Part shown: positions 1 to 12,412 of the stretch, piece after piece
How positions within the stretch are numbered: the stretch's first letter is position 1
How the letters are laid out: each line of letters opens with the position of its first letter
Assembly (NCBI GenBank): GCA_026874595.1
Contig: CM049308.1
Coordinates: 53,765,624 to 53,829,623 of the forward strand
Direction of reading: 5' to 3'
DNA length: 64,000 nucleotides
DNA from: Sipunculus nudus
Taxonomy: Eukaryota > Annelida > Sipuncula > Golfingiida > Sipunculidae
Made by a program: the position numbers and the translations under genes
Notes under the pieces: generated by a model
Database searches by the model: none
Seen by the model: the letters and a program-made list of their open reading frames with translations, nothing else
Told to the model about the DNA's origin: nothing

Positions 1-217
1 GGGCAGTTCCTCCCTGCCTTCAGACATGGATACTCTCAGGGGTCATAAGTTCAGTTGCAGTTCTTCAAACAAGGCTGGGAGCTATTGTTGGCTGCTCTAA
101 GTCTTTGGTGACATATAAAATCTGTGTATTGATTAAGGGAGGAAAATTGTTTCATTACAAAACAGCACTGGATATGGCAAGGGTCAAAAAGTATTATACA
201 GATTTCTTTCATATTAT

Positions 218-900
218 GCATGTATATAGATATGGATTATGGAATTAGGTATGGCTTGATTTTAAATTTTTGATTTAATTTCAATTTAATTTTAAAAAAT
301 AATACAGATTTCTCTCATTATGCATGTATATAGATATGGGTTATGGAATGAGATATTTAAATATAAATTTAATTTTAAATTAAATTTAAATTAAAATTTA
401 AAAAATTTAAATCTTCCTTTTTTTTATCTTCTGCAGAATACAAATGGCACCATTTTGTGTCATTTTCTTGCTGCCGCTTAAATTTTAATTTTAATTTAAT
501 TTTTTTTATTTTAATTTTTTTAGTCTTTGATATTATGGAATGAGATGCATGTATATAGGTAAATAGATATGGATTATGGAATAAGGTATTGCTAAATTTA
601 AATTTAATTTTTAATTTATTTTCAATTTAATTTTAAAAAAATAATACAAATTTCTCTCATTATGCATGTATATAGATATGGGTTATGGAATGAGGTATAT
701 TTAAATTTAATTTTAAATTTTAAATTAAATTTAAATTAAAATTTAAAAAATTTAAATCTTCCTTTTTTTATCTTCGGCAGAATACAAATGGCACCATCTT
801 GTGTCATTTTCTTGCTACCGCTTGAATTTAAATTTTAATTTTGATTTAAATTTAATTTTTTTTATTTTAATTTTTTTTAATCTTTGATAGTATGGAATGA
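218..900. repeat. AT-rich tandem duplication, period about 345 bp
   Basis: Two imperfect copies of one segment lie head to tail. Shared landmarks are ATATGGATTATGGA near 230 and 567, ATCTTCC at 411 and 756, and GAATACAAATGGCACCAT at 436 and 780, which gives a period of about 345 bp. Most of the unit is (T/A)AATTTAAATTT-type sequence. No coding potential is visible in bases 1-1079. Confidence 0.8.
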
Positions 901-1079
901 GATATATTTAAATTGGGGTCATGACCTTGACTATGAAAGTGACCTTGACCTTGAATATTTCCATATTTGGTAAAAAAATTTACAAAATCTGAAATGTCTA
1001 AGTAATTGGATTGATAAAAAAACTAAATTGACCCAAGATCTTGGATAGCTTTATTTTTTTTAAGTTTAAAACAAAATTT

Positions 1080-1770
1080 TAATTGAAATATAACATTTTA
1101 TCATTTATGTGACAAGTGGCGCCACCTACATATACCTTTACATTGCAGACATTCATGCTGATATCTCAGGACTCGTTGGACCAATCAGCCTGAAATTTTG
1201 CACATTTATACATTTAATATAGCGCTTAATCATTATGTGACAGGTGGCACCATCTAAATTTCCTTTTCACACAGAGGCCATCTGTTTGTCTGCCTTGGGA
1301 TAAAATGATGCATATTTCTGTAGTTTTTGGCCTTATTAACCAGAAATTTTGCACGTTTATACATCTTGAAAAGTTTTATCTTTTAGGTGACAGGTGGTGC
1401 CACCTACATATACACTTACACTGCAGACTCGAGACTCGTTGGACCAACCAGCCTGAAATTTTGCACGTTTAGAGCTCACCTCTGTATGATACCCAAAACT
1501 GGTGGTGCCATCTGCCACCATTTTTGCACAATGTCAATGTTTGTCTGCCTCATGATGAAATCATGCATACCTCTGCAATGGTTTAAATTATCTGCCTGAA
1601 ATTTGGCATGTATATATGTGTTGGATAGATTGCAGGTGGCGCCACCTCCCATGGTAATGTGCAACACATATCTCGCTCCATTTCCCTTGACCACTAAATC
1701 CATGCATCACTTCACCCGTACCACTGATTTTGGCTAATACACAGTCACTTGTCGACTCTCTGTATTCTAG
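1080..1770 (-). repeat. Dispersed repeat with GGTGGCGCCACC cores (family C)
   Basis: The palindrome GGTGGCGCCACC and near variants recur at about 1115, 1231, 1393, 1500 and 1635, separated by related spacer text (ATTTTGCAC, GGACCAACCAG). The right edge (about 1745-1770, TTGTCGACTCTCTGTATTCTAG) is the reverse complement of the start of the 47178 copy (CTAGAATACGGGTAGTGGAC), so this copy is on the minus strand. No protein is encoded. Confidence 0.7.
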
Positions 1771-2383
1771 TTGTTGATTGTACTTGGGTTCAAAATATTT
1801 AGTACTTGCATTGTACATATACATGTAACATGTACTTCAAAAGAAATGGTCCAGCAAGGAAGCAGTATACTTTGTGTATATCCCATTGCACAGGTTTGCA
1901 TTAGGCCTGTAGGCCTTGTTCAAATTTACAAGAGATTATTGTTTATCATGCATGTTGTCTTTTGTGAACAGAGTAAATCATACCTGTACTTTGCTTTGAG
2001 TGATGTTTTTGACAGTGCAATTGTGCCTGTATTCCACTGGTTTGTAAAACAAAACCTGATACATAGATGAGATGAGTTTGTTCTCATAAATGATGTCCAT
2101 TTTTTATGGGTTTTTTTTTCTTTCTTATGAATAAATGGTTTATCAACAACGATGGCCATATGTGTTGTCTGTTAATTTTATTATGTGAACCACATCAGAA
2201 AAAGAATGTCCGAGAAGAAAGTACATCAACACTACTGTATCACGGTTTTCTTCTGATACTCGTTCTCCAATTTTAAATAAAACAATTCTTGCCAAAATGT
2301 TCTCTCTCAGCTTGACTTGAGGATTAGCAATATATTTTCCCAAGTGGTTTGTACGGCGGCTTCAATCAGCCATATTAATTTTT
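1771..2383. other. No gene or repeat recognised
   Basis: Ordinary AT-rich sequence. The short open frames on both strands have no recognisable domain and overlap one another. Confidence 0.6.
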
Positions 2384-2387
2384 GTGT

Positions 2388-2540
2388 GGGGGGGGGGGGG
2401 TGCGGCTAAAACTTTTCACCGTGGCGAAAACCTCGCCGCAGCGAAAATCTTTTTTACCGCGGTAAAAACCTCGCTGCGGCGATATCCCTTTTCGCCGTGG
2501 CGAAAACCCTTGTCACCGTGGCAAAAACCTCGCCCCCTCC
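2388..2540. repeat. Poly-G tract followed by CGCCGYGGCGAAAA repeats
   Basis: A run of about 12 G is followed by several imperfect copies of a GC-rich, partly palindromic unit (TCGCCGTGGCGAAAACC and variants such as CCGCGGTAAAAACC) and then an A-rich run. It looks like a small simple-sequence cluster, not a gene. Confidence 0.7.
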
Positions 2541-2660
2541 CCAAAAAAAAAAAAAGAAAAAAAAAATTATATGGCCGATTGAAGTCGCCGTAGGTTTGTG
2601 TGTTCTGTAGTTTTTAGGCCTAAAGTCACGAATGGGCTCCCCATAACTTGATACGTTCTT

Positions 2661-2815
2661 CTTGACAACTGATACTCTGAAAAAAGAAATATTCTTGTTC
2701 TATTTGGACAATTGGTACTCTGAGAGAAGAAATATTCTTGTCCCACTTGGACAATTGGTACTCTGGGAGAAGAAATATTCTTGTCCCACTTGGGCAATTG
2801 GTACTCTGAGAGAAA
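2661..2815. repeat. 43-bp tandem repeat, about 3.5 copies
   Basis: The unit contains GGACAATTGGTACTCTGAGA and AGAAATATTCTTGTCCCACT. The anchor ATTCTTG falls at 2691, 2734 and 2777, so the period is 43 bp. Confidence 0.85.
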
Positions 2816-3003
2816 ATTGTCCCGCTTATACCTGATAAGTAGGTTTCATTCCTGTAGGCACAGGCGAATATGCAGCAGCTTTTTTATTAAGGAGGTATCA
2901 CACTCCAACACGAACAATGTGAAAAGTTTTTAGTATAGAAATAAGCGATGTCCCGCTTTCACCGGATTAGAACCGATGTCCCAATATTTACGGCAAAACA
3001 AGC

Positions 3004-3074
3004 CAGAGAGAGAGAGAGAGAGAGAGAAACCGGAAGTGAGTGAGACAGCGAGAGAGACAGAGAGAGAGAGAGAA
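3004..3074. repeat. (AG)n microsatellite
   Basis: Two AG runs are interrupted by a short ACCGGAAGTGAGTGAGACAGC segment. The Ser/Leu-rich minus-strand frame across it is a by-product of the dinucleotide repeat. Confidence 0.9.
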
Positions 3075-3499
3075 ATTCAGTTGGAATGTTTTGTTTCAAG
3101 TTATTCTCAGAGTGAACAGATAATTGTAGATACCAGTGGAAGTGTTTGTTGGTAAGATGGCAATTAAGATGTCTGAACAAATTTTATTGTAGTGTGAATG
3201 AGAATGGTAGGGCCAGCTGCTTATTGATCAGTGTGATGATTAGTATGGATTTACTTATGTAATAGGTAGTGGGGAGGGTGAAGATGGTCAATATATAATG
3301 AGCAATTAAGGGTCTGGGGTTAATGATGTTGGTGGTGTTTGAAGTGTATTGTAGTCATTTTGTGGTGGTTAAGGGCAGGTGCTTGTGAAGGATTATATGT
3401 GATGGAAGTTGATAAGGTGATCGGGAATATATACCGTGTGTGGAGTTTAGATTTCAGATTCTATGGTGATAAATTATAAGAACTTAATGCGGTTATTTT
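3075..3499. other. No gene recognised
   Basis: No convincing frame. It may hold the decayed upstream part of the Helentron that becomes recognisable from about 3500. Confidence 0.5.
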
Positions 3500-4923
3500 T
3501 GCCTCACAGAGGTGTAACACTGAAGCCAAATACCTATGCAACTTACGAGGCATACTACATGACTGTTGAATATATCTGTTGGTGGACAAAACAAGTGTGT
3601 AAAAGACATTGTGCAGCAAAATTGTGCCAAGTATTCACATGATGCTGATGTTATTGATGATGCGTGGCAGATGATCCAAGAGTAGGGTATAAGCGAAGAT
3701 GCTTAGGCGAATGTTGCACCAAACATCGATGGTAATGAAGAGGAAAGACGTCGTGGGGTGGAGCATGATGAGGAAACTGATAAAGCAGCTCGAGAACTAG
3801 AGATGTTGACATCTACTTCAACATCTGTAGTGGCACATTCAAGAGTAGAACAGTGCTCTGGCTAATCACATAGTGATGCTCTAAATCTGATGAAAAACAT
3901 GAATGTGAAACAAAGACAAAAAGTCAATCAGTAGAGAGAATGGTGTCCCTTGACCAGTGCTGGCCATAGAGTTACTCCATTCAGGATATTTCTGACAGGA
4001 GGTGCTGGCACTGGTAAGTCGCATGTAATTAGAGCTTTTCAACATGAGGCAAAGAGACTTTTATCTGCTTTGACTGAATTTCTGGATGATATAACAGTTC
4101 TTTTGGTTGCTAATACTGGTACAGCTGTCTACAATATAGGAGGTCAGACAATTCACTCATCATTTAATATACATGTGAATACCAGTAAAGTGAAATCATC
4201 AGCCAAATATGAGCCACTTGGTGAAAATCTGCTGACATTGTTGCGTGCAAAGTACAAATACCTTCAGATTGTAATAACTGATGAGGTATCCATGGTTGGA
4301 AAGAAAATGTTGCATACAGTGAATGAACGTTTAATTCTGATAAAGAGCATCAACAATTTGTTTGGTAATGTAAGCATCCTTGCAATTGGTGACATTTATC
4401 AGCTTGCTCCTGTAGGAGACAGCTTTGTATAAAGAGGATCGTGGAGAACTGTGAATCTCCTTGGTCATCATTCAAGATATGGACTTTGACTGAAATTATG
4501 CGTCAAAAAGATGACCTGGAATTTGCCAACATATTAAATAAACTCAGAGTCAAAGGAAAGAAAGCTGAAATGGATACAGATGTGGTTGATATGAAGGATA
4601 GTTACAAATTTCTCAAATCTAAGAAATATGCCAAACAAGACATTCCTGTGGATATATTGCATATATTTCCGTGTAATGCTGAAGTGAATAGTCACAATAC
4701 AAAAATGCTTGAAATTGTGGGACAGGAAACAATTGCAATTAAAGCTGCTGATGTGCTGACAAGATCTGGTGAAAAATCACACAAAAGGAAAGCTCCTGTT
4801 CGTGAAAAAAATCAATATTGGTACCAAATCTGGAAATTTGCAAGAAAGCAAGAGTGATGTTGACTGTAAATCTTGATGTGATGGATGGTTTATCAAATGG
4901 TGTGATGGGCACAGTAATTGATA
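3500..4923 (+). pseudogene. Helentron/Helitron PIF1-like helicase, first part (broken)
   Basis: This is a remnant of the helicase half of a rolling-circle transposon protein. Between 3500 and 3949 a decayed frame with several stops leads into the helicase. From 3950 the frame shows Walker A (GGAGTGKSHV), motif Ia (TGTAVYNIGGQTIHSSFNI), Walker B (ITDEVSMVG) and motif III (GDIYQLAPVG), in the order seen in PIF1/Helitron helicases. A stop at 4430-4432 is followed by a shifted frame that continues with LTEIMRQ to 4857. The frame from 3950 opens with TTG inside the domain, so this is not a natural start. No Rep (HUH) nuclease motif is visible upstream. The segment from about 4067 is repeated in tandem downstream. 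Confidence 0.85.
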
Positions 4924-5806
4924 ATTGCTTTAACTGAATCTCTGGATGATATAACAGTTCTATTGGTTGCTTATACTGGTACAGCTGCCTACAATATAGG
5001 AGGTCAGACAATTCACTCATCATTTAATATACATGTGAATACCAGTAAAATGAAATTATCAGCCAAATATGAGCCACTTGGTGAAAATCTGCTGACATCT
5101 TTGCGTGCTTCACCTGACATCTTTGCGTGCAAAGTACAAATACTTTCAGATTGTAATAATTGATGAGGTATCCATGGTTGGAAAGAAAATGTTGCATACA
5201 GTGAATGAACGTTTAATTCAGATAAAGAGCATCAACAATTTGTTTGGTAATGTAAGCATCCTTGCAATTGGTGACATTTATCAGCTTGCTCCTGTAGGAG
5301 ACAGCTTTGTATAAAGAGGATCGTGGAGAACTGTGAATCTCCTTGGTCATCATTCAAGATATGGACTTTGACTGAAATTATGCGTAAAAAAAATGACCTG
5401 GAATTTGCCAACATATTAAATAAACTCAGAGTCAAAGAAAAGAAAGCTGAAATGGATACAGATGTGGTTGATATGAAGGATAGTTACAAATTTCTCAAAT
5501 CTAAGAAATATGCTAAACAAGACATTCCTGTGGATATATTGCATATATTTCCATGTAATGCTGAAGTGAATAGTCACAATACAAAAATGCTTGAAATTGT
5601 GGGACAGGAAACAATTGCAATTAAAGCTGCTGATGTGCTGACAAGATCTGGTGAAAAATCACACAAAAGGAAAGCTCCTGTTTGTGAAAAAAATCAATAT
5701 TGGTACCAAATCTGGAAATTTGCAAGAAAGCAAGAGTGATGTTGACTGTAAATCTTGATGTGATGGATGGTTTATCAAATGGTGTGATGGGCACAGTAAT
5801 TGATAT
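4067..5806 (+). repeat. Direct tandem duplication inside the helicase (about 860 and 880 bp)
   Basis: The sequence from about 4067 to 4925 recurs at about 4927-5806. The offset between copies is 860 bp at the start and 882 bp after about 5125, because the second copy carries an extra 22-bp repeat of the CTGACATCTTTGCGTGC region. Both copies share the same stop and frameshift (TATAAAGAGGATCG at about 4428 and 5310), so the gene was already broken when it duplicated. Confidence 0.9.
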
Positions 5807-6182
5807 CGCAAACAACAAAACTGCGTTGAATCAACCTCAGTACGTGCTTGTTAACTTTGATAACTCAAATGTTGGTGTAAATGCATGTCAGCAGCACCCA
5901 GGAACAATACCAAAAGACACTGTAATGGTTAAACCGTACACAGAACAGTTTAGATACCAAGGAGCACAAATCATGCGTCTTCAATTCCCGTTAAAGTTAG
6001 CTCGGGCATGCACAGTGCACAAAACGCAAGGAATGACATTGAAGAAAGCAGCTGTTTCTCTGGAACATACATTTCTGCCAGGCATGGCTTATGTTTCACT
6101 GAGCAGAGTCAGCTCATCTTCTGGTGTATATTTATTTGACAATAATCCTGACTATATATATTGTGATCCACAGGTAACATAA
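4926..6182 (+). pseudogene. Helentron helicase, duplicated core plus C-terminal part
   Basis: The second copy of the helicase core runs from motif Ia to the linker after LTEIMRK. The frame then shifts (about 5700-5740) into the C-terminal helicase part, which exists only once. It includes the NLDVMDGLSNGVMGTVI block, CTVHKTQGMTLKKA (motif V region) and AYVSLSRVSS (motif VI). A TAA stop at 6180-6182 ends the frame. The same frame stays open beyond it into an endonuclease domain, so helicase and endonuclease were probably one polypeptide. Several frameshifts make it non-functional as read. Confidence 0.85.
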
Positions 6183-6866
6183 GGGATTGAGAAAATGCCA
6201 TGTGTACCTATAACAACAATGCCTATTTATAGCTCACAGAAAGAAAGTGTACAACTAACAATCATTGCGCATAATGTACATTCTCTGCAAAAGAATATAG
6301 GTCATATCAGAAGTCATCCAGAATATATGATGGCTGATATGCTCATTTTTACAGAGAGCTGGCTCAGTGAAAATATTTGTGATGATGATGTGAAAATTGA
6401 TGGCTACATGAAATCTATCCGATGTGACAGACAAAGTGGTTCAGGTAGAGGTGGTGTTATTTTGTATATAAAAGACAATATTAAAAAGTATGAACAGATA
6501 GAAATTCCGAAAAGGCATGATATTGAAATACTGAAGGCTCAGGCTGTTGCCAAAACTGTCATTGGTGTATATAAACCTCCTGGAACCTCTTCAAGAATCT
6601 TAGATGAATACCTTGATGATGTTCTCAAACAAGTCAATGTAGAAACGCCAGTCATTGTATGTGGTGATTTCAATGTGGACATCAGATTTCAATTCAGATA
6701 ACTTATGTCTTTTCGCCAGATTATATCTGAATGCACATTTGGCTTTGGGAATACATGGAGCTTACTAGATCACATGTATGTGAACAATTGCAATGTGTTT
6801 CACAGTGTGGTTATGCACACTTATTTTAGTGATCACGATGCAGTTTATGTTCAAATTTCAAAATAA
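6183..6866 (+). pseudogene. Helentron C-terminal endonuclease (EEP/AP-endonuclease-like) domain
   Basis: In frame with the helicase after one stop codon lies an endonuclease/exonuclease/phosphatase domain. Visible motifs are AHNVHSL (active-site Asn), FTESWLSE (metal-binding Glu), GGVILYIKDN, VCGDFNVDI (GDFN box), and after a second break at 6699-6701, LLDHMYV and SDHDAVYVQI (terminal SDH box), ending at a stop near 6866. A helicase followed by an EEP domain is known for Helentron (Helitron2) elements of animals and separates them from classical Helitrons. The domain could have been taken for a LINE endonuclease, but no reverse transcriptase follows and the frame joins the helicase. Confidence 0.85.
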
Positions 6867-7357
6867 AGAATGTATGACATAGAGTGACTATATCAGAAGA
6901 AGAGATGTGTTACATTTGTATAATTACATGGAAAGACAATATTACACAAAGTGCAGGATGTTATTAAGATATGTGATGTTTTTGAAATTAATGTGAAAAT
7001 ATAATATTTATTTGTTTTTGTACATAAATGGATGTTAATTGTGATATTGTACAATTAGTCAATTATTTTGACTGAATACATAAAAGTGTAATGAACACTT
7101 GTTTATATGTATCTGAATTGTGTGTACACAAAAACTGTTTATGTATAGTTATATTACTTACAGCACTAGAATACTTGTTATTTGTTAACCTCATGTTGAA
7201 CAAAATGAATGGATTAAGTATATGAAAATATACTTATGTAATGGTACTTGTTTTTGTTGTGTTGCTTAATGACAAGTATTTCAAATTGAAATGTTTCCAA
7301 ACTACAATCATATGAAGAAAAGGGGTAATATCAATATGGCACTTCATATCATGTGTA
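6867..7357 (+). other. AT-rich sequence 3' of the Helentron frame
   Basis: No open frame of note. It is probably 3' untranslated sequence of the Helentron, joining the protein remnant to the tandem array that follows. Confidence 0.5.
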
Positions 7358-8160
7358 AATCAGATGGCTTTCAAAAATAAAACTGCACTTTAATACTATT
7401 CACACATGCATGAGCATTGAAAGTTGTGATGAATTTTATATTAATTTCTAAATATTTTATTGATTTAATATGGGTGTTTTATTTTGTATTAATATATGGT
7501 GCTTGTTACGGTACAGTCCTTGAATCAGATGGCTTTCAAAATAAAACTGCAATCTAATGGTAATCACACATCTATGATCATTTTAAATTAAATTCAATAT
7601 ATTATATCTGTGTTTTATATGAAAATATTTATTTTTGCATTAATTGGCATATGGTGCTTGTTATGGTACATTCTGTAAATCAGATGGCTTTGAAAAATGA
7701 AACTGTAATTGAATGGTATTTAGAGATGTATGATGATTACAAATGATGATATGTTGAACTTAAAAAGTAATTTCAAAATATTATATTGATTTAATATGTG
7801 TGGGGTTTTTTTTTGCATTAACATATGGTGCTTGTCATTGTAAACTCCTAAAATCATATGGCTTTCAAAAATGAAACGGCAATTTAATGGTAATCAGACA
7901 TGTATGATCATTTTGAATTAATTTTAAAATATTATATTGATTTAATATCTCTGTTTTATATGACAAATATGTATTTTTTCATTGCCATATGGTGCATGTT
8001 TTGCTACGCTCCCCAACTGAGATGCCTTTCAAAAATGAAACTGAAAATTAATGGTATTCACACATGCATGACATTGTTTAATGATTATCACTCATTATTA
8101 TTCATTATACAATACGTCAATAAAATTATAAAGTTAAAACAAACTGGTTTTGTCATTTGT
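7358..8160 (+). repeat. Tandem array of about 155-174-bp units (5 copies)
   Basis: The anchor AATCAGATGGCTTTCAAAAA starts units at about 7358, 7523, 7678, 7852 and 8015. Each unit continues with a WTTTAATGGTAATCACACATG-like segment, an AT-rich middle and ATATGGTGCTTGTTA. Copies have diverged noticeably. The unit length and the position behind a Helentron frame resemble the core repeats of Helentron-derived repeats in molluscs, so it may be part of that element. Confidence 0.8.
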
Positions 8161-8473
8161 AATTTATTTTCACCTCTACATTAATAATATATAATTAAAG
8201 ATGTTATCTTGTGTAAAAGTAGCAAAACACTATATGTACAAAATTACAAGAAATAGGTAATAGAATTACTATACAGTTATAACCATAAAGTGTAAAGTTC
8301 TTACCTCCAGCTAATGCCTGTGTAGAGGTATGTAAGATCCATTATGTCCGGTCCTGTAAACCTATGTAAAATCCAGTGATGCAAAATATCAAGTCGAGAT
8401 GTTAAACCAGTCTTGGGATATTACAATGGATGTACCCATGTTTATAGGTGGCGCTACCTGTTATATAGATGAA
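8161..8473. other. Spacer with a fragment of the GGTGGCGCCACC repeat
   Basis: No gene. A single GGTGGCGCTACC core at 8447-8458 links the right part to family C and ends immediately before the family A terminus. Confidence 0.5.
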
Positions 8474-11400
8474 CAAGGGACCCATGGGTCACGGCGCTCA
8501 GCTGATCGTGATTGGACTATAAATGTTTCTCCACTGTGATACTATATCGAGTCGAGAAAGCTTATGAATATAATGGACATGTTGGGCTATTAAAAAGAAA
8601 TGTAATGTAATATGTGAGTAAATGATAAATGAAATTACCTGACTGATGGATTAATAGAGTCAAATAAAGTGGTTTATTTTTTATTTATTTAGGAGGGGTT
8701 GAAAATTGTGATATATTTGAGCAATTATGAATGCAATGACAGCAGTAATAAGCAGTAGTAGAATGATGATAAGGCTATTTGTTGATGGATCTAAAGTGTA
8801 TGGTAGTCTGCAAGCGTTCAATTTGACAGATATGATGTTATGATTAACTATGCTGATGAAGTGATTTATGAATATGTGACTGTATGACACAATATCTCTT
8901 TAGTCTTGACAATGTACATTATTGTGATGCCCACTATGTCTACATATTACACAATATTGACATAATTTCTGGCATGTACATAGGTACCTATGGACGAATA
9001 GTTATACAAAATATTAAAGTATGAATATATCTGATTCATCTTGTTCTTGCTTACTGAGGCTAACTTTGGGATGGGGTTCGGAGAAGGGAAAAGTGAGGGC
9101 AGCACGAAGGTGGATGTAGAAATATTCTATTGTAATGTTTTTCATTTATATAAGAATATGAAAAGCTAAGAGGAAAGGGGCCCTCCTACTTGGTTATAGT
9201 AAAGTTCTAAATATATGATTGCAAACTAATAATCTGACAAGACTGTCATGAAGAAAAACAGTAAAAGTTTTGAGATACTGTGTTGCACACGAAAATTTAC
9301 AGATGGACAGGCAAGTGGACAGAATGGACTAATACCTTTATTTCACTTTCAAGAGAATAATGCATTTAAGTTTATATATAATCTATTTTTTTAAGCAGAT
9401 CCACTTTTTCCATTAAGAAGTTTTTATCTGAATCATTTTTTTAATTACAGGTTTATAAATTTTTAATTAAAAAACCTGAAAATATAAGTTAAAATATTAG
9501 AATTGTTGCAAAAGTTGCAATCATTATATATACAGAGTAAAAAGCATTGGGTCATATTATGCATACACATACATTTATTATTTTTAAATCATAAATGTTT
9601 AAACTGATTTTAAAAGAAAATAATGCCACAACATGGCATCTACAAGAATATTCTTTGAATCACTATTAAAAAGTTTGCACATTGGTGTTTTCAGGACATG
9701 CTTAATTTTATTCACCAAAATAAAATAAAAGTAAATTTGATAAAATAAAACATCTTTTCAAATAAAGTATACACACTGTTGGTTGAATGAGGGACAAACA
9801 ATATCATTGTGCTAATTACTATCCCAGTTTTAATTAATTACTGGAATTAATAGTCAATTTCACACCTGGTGAAGTTTTTACTCTTCTGAAGTAAGGGATT
9901 ACTTATCTCATGAACATCCACACTTTCACAGCAATACACCACTTTGTGGACACAATTAAATGTACACTTTAATCATTGTAACCCTGGTGGTTCAATACAA
10001 AATCTAAAATGTAGCATGTCCAAGAATAAAATAAAATACAGAAAATTATAACATTCATCTAGTTTATGCACCAGCTGGGGGGATGAGTGCAGGGCAGAGG
10101 GGAAGCCTGCTAGTAGTGGCCAAGCTGGGCCAAGGTAAGCTGCCTGGGGTGGGTTACATAATGCAAGTGAAGGCCGTACTACTAGGTGGGCTAGATGTAA
10201 ACAACACTTGACATGGTGTATGAAAACATGAATAAAAGCTATTCATTCCAATCAATTTCTTTTGAAAGCTCAGATTTTAAAAGATTAAATCCTTATGCAT
10301 ATATGCTGGAAAAATTAAATCAACAGTGCCAAAGTTGGACAAAATTTAAGGTATTGATTTTTTATTTATGCTAATAACTTGAAAAATTTGCAAAATTCAG
10401 ATCTAATTTTGGGTAAACAATTGAATCTTGATTAAATAAAGTTATATTCCTGAAAAAAAGTCTCTAGGTTCAGCAATTCTCATGTTAGGTGAGTAAATAT
10501 ATTTCCTGATTTTTTTAAAAAAATTGCATTATGTTTTGGCCCATAACTTCAAAATAATACCCAATACTGACCGAATTTTTGGTAGTTCATAGAAAATGTA
10601 TAAAAGAATGTGAATACTAAATACGATCAAAAACAGATCAGTGGTTTTGATATTAGGCAGCCTTGAAGTGTAACAATGGCTTATTTTTATGGAAAACAGA
10701 GTTTTTTCCCTTAATATCTCGAAGGAACAAAGTCCTAATGACCCAATTTTCGGTATGGTAGGAGATTTTGGGGACATCTAAAATTATGTCAACAGCCTGA
10801 GGAGCATAGAGATGTGCACTGAATGACCTACAGTCATCAAAGTGGACTGCTTGACAATGTAAGGGAACACAACAAGAGCCTCCAAAAAAATTCAATAACT
10901 AGCCTAATTTTGCAGCTTTTATTTTCAAGTTTCAGATTTTAACAGATAAAATCCTTATGTATACATGGTGTGAAAATTAAATCCACAGTACTTACAGGAA
11001 AAAAACGTGCCATGGCCAAAGTTGGGCAAAATTTAAGGTACCAATTTTATATTTTTGCCAATATTTAAAAAATTTAACAGATTTTGATCTAATTTTTGGT
11101 ATACAATTAAATTTTGATTAATTAAAGTTGTATTACTGGAAAAAAGTCCCTACCTTTAACACTTTTGGTCTTTAGTGACCAAATATCTTCCTGATTTTTT
11201 TACAAAGTCCATTATTCTTGGGCCCATAACTTTTTTAAATTATATAATACTGACTTAATATCTGGCATGTACATAGGAACTATATAGAGGAATATTTATG
11301 GTAAATATGAAGAAAATCAGATGAGTGGTTTTGATATTAGGCAGTCCTGAAGTGTGAAAATAGATTTCTAATAAAAAATTGGGGTTTTTCCTTAATATCT

Positions 11401-11637
11401 CAAAGGAACGAAGTCCTATTGACCCAATTTTTGGCATGGTAGGAGATTATGGGGACATCTAACTGTATGCCGAAATTCAGATTCGTAGGTCCAACGGTGT
11501 CGAAACGTGCCAGTCTTACTGACGGACATCCAGACGGACGGATGGATGGACGGACGGACGGATGGACAGACAGACGGACGGACGACGGACAATGGACCAT
11601 GACTATAGCTCAGATGACTTATAGTCAGCTGAGCTAA
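8474..11637 (-). mobile_element. Non-autonomous Helentron-like repeat, family A (copy 1)
   Basis: The left boundary (CAAGGGACCCATGGGTCAC, then GCTCAGCTGA) and the right boundary (hairpin TAGCTCAGATGACT / AGTCAGCTGAGCTA followed by CTAA, at 11606-11637) match the ends of the 14261 and 44470 copies. The inner right part (11000-11640) matches those copies closely, including CGTGCCATGG and the GGAC-type microsatellite at about 11520-11592. An inner block starting near 10261 recurs near 10915. At about 3.2 kb it is longer than the other copies, so the two ends may belong to more than one insertion. No protein is encoded. Confidence 0.65.
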
Positions 11638-12412
11638 AAATCTGTCGAAGATGTATAATTGTGCAAATTTTTGGTGATTCAGTCCAACCATTGAAGAGAT
11701 ATAAATGAAAAATCTATCAAAGATTTATAATTCTGCAAATTTTAGGTGAATAAGTCCAACCACTGCAGGCATATGCATGATTTTGTTCCAAGAAAGACAG
11801 ACAGATGGACACTGTGCAAAAACAGTTGAAGGTGGTGTTAATGGTAATGTAGGTGGCGCCACCTGGCGTCACCTGATAAAGACCTATGTTAGATGTTTTG
11901 GTGGATACAATTACAGTTATGCAATTAAGTATTGGAACATATCTGGTTGGGAAAGGGGGGGGGGGGGGGGGGGTGTCCACTTGGAGGGGGGGGGAGGATG
12001 GGGTTGGCCACATGTGAATATATCTTTGATAGTGGTGCTCCCCCAGTGCTGCATGATTAATCAAGTTACCCAGGCAAGACTGCAGTGACCAGACATGGTG
12101 TTCTGGAGGTTGACAATGTGAATATATTAGAGCCTATGAAAAACTTGAATAACTAAAAATACGGGTAGTTGACAAGCTATTACATGTATTTGCCAAAATC
12201 AGTATTGCATATTAACATGGAAGGTGGCGCCACCTGCCGACTTCACAAGAAATCTTTCTAAGATACATTTTCATGCCAAATTTCAGGTAGTTAAGTCATT
12301 GCACTGCAGAGATATGCATGATTTTATCCCAAGGCAGACAGACAGATGGACACTGTGCAAAAAACTTTTGCAGGTGGCACCACCACTTTTTGGTATGATA
12401 AAGAGCCATATT
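11638..12412 (+). repeat. GGTGGCGCCACC dispersed repeat (family C), two fragments
   Basis: Cores lie at 11852-11863 and 12233-12244, with a variant near 12372. Both fragments carry the family text GACAGACAGATGGACACTGTGC, and the second begins with ATACGGGTAGTTGACAAGC, the same edge as the 47178 copy. A G-run interrupted near 11975-11985 lies between the two. No protein is encoded. Confidence 0.7.

Noticed and set aside
2959-3180. Minus-strand Ser/Leu-repeat open frame
   Set aside because: It is the translation of the (AG)n microsatellite, with no conserved domain.
3950-4432. Functional PIF1 helicase gene of the host
   Set aside because: Stops and frameshifts, duplication of the core, and the fused transposon-type endonuclease indicate a Helentron remnant.
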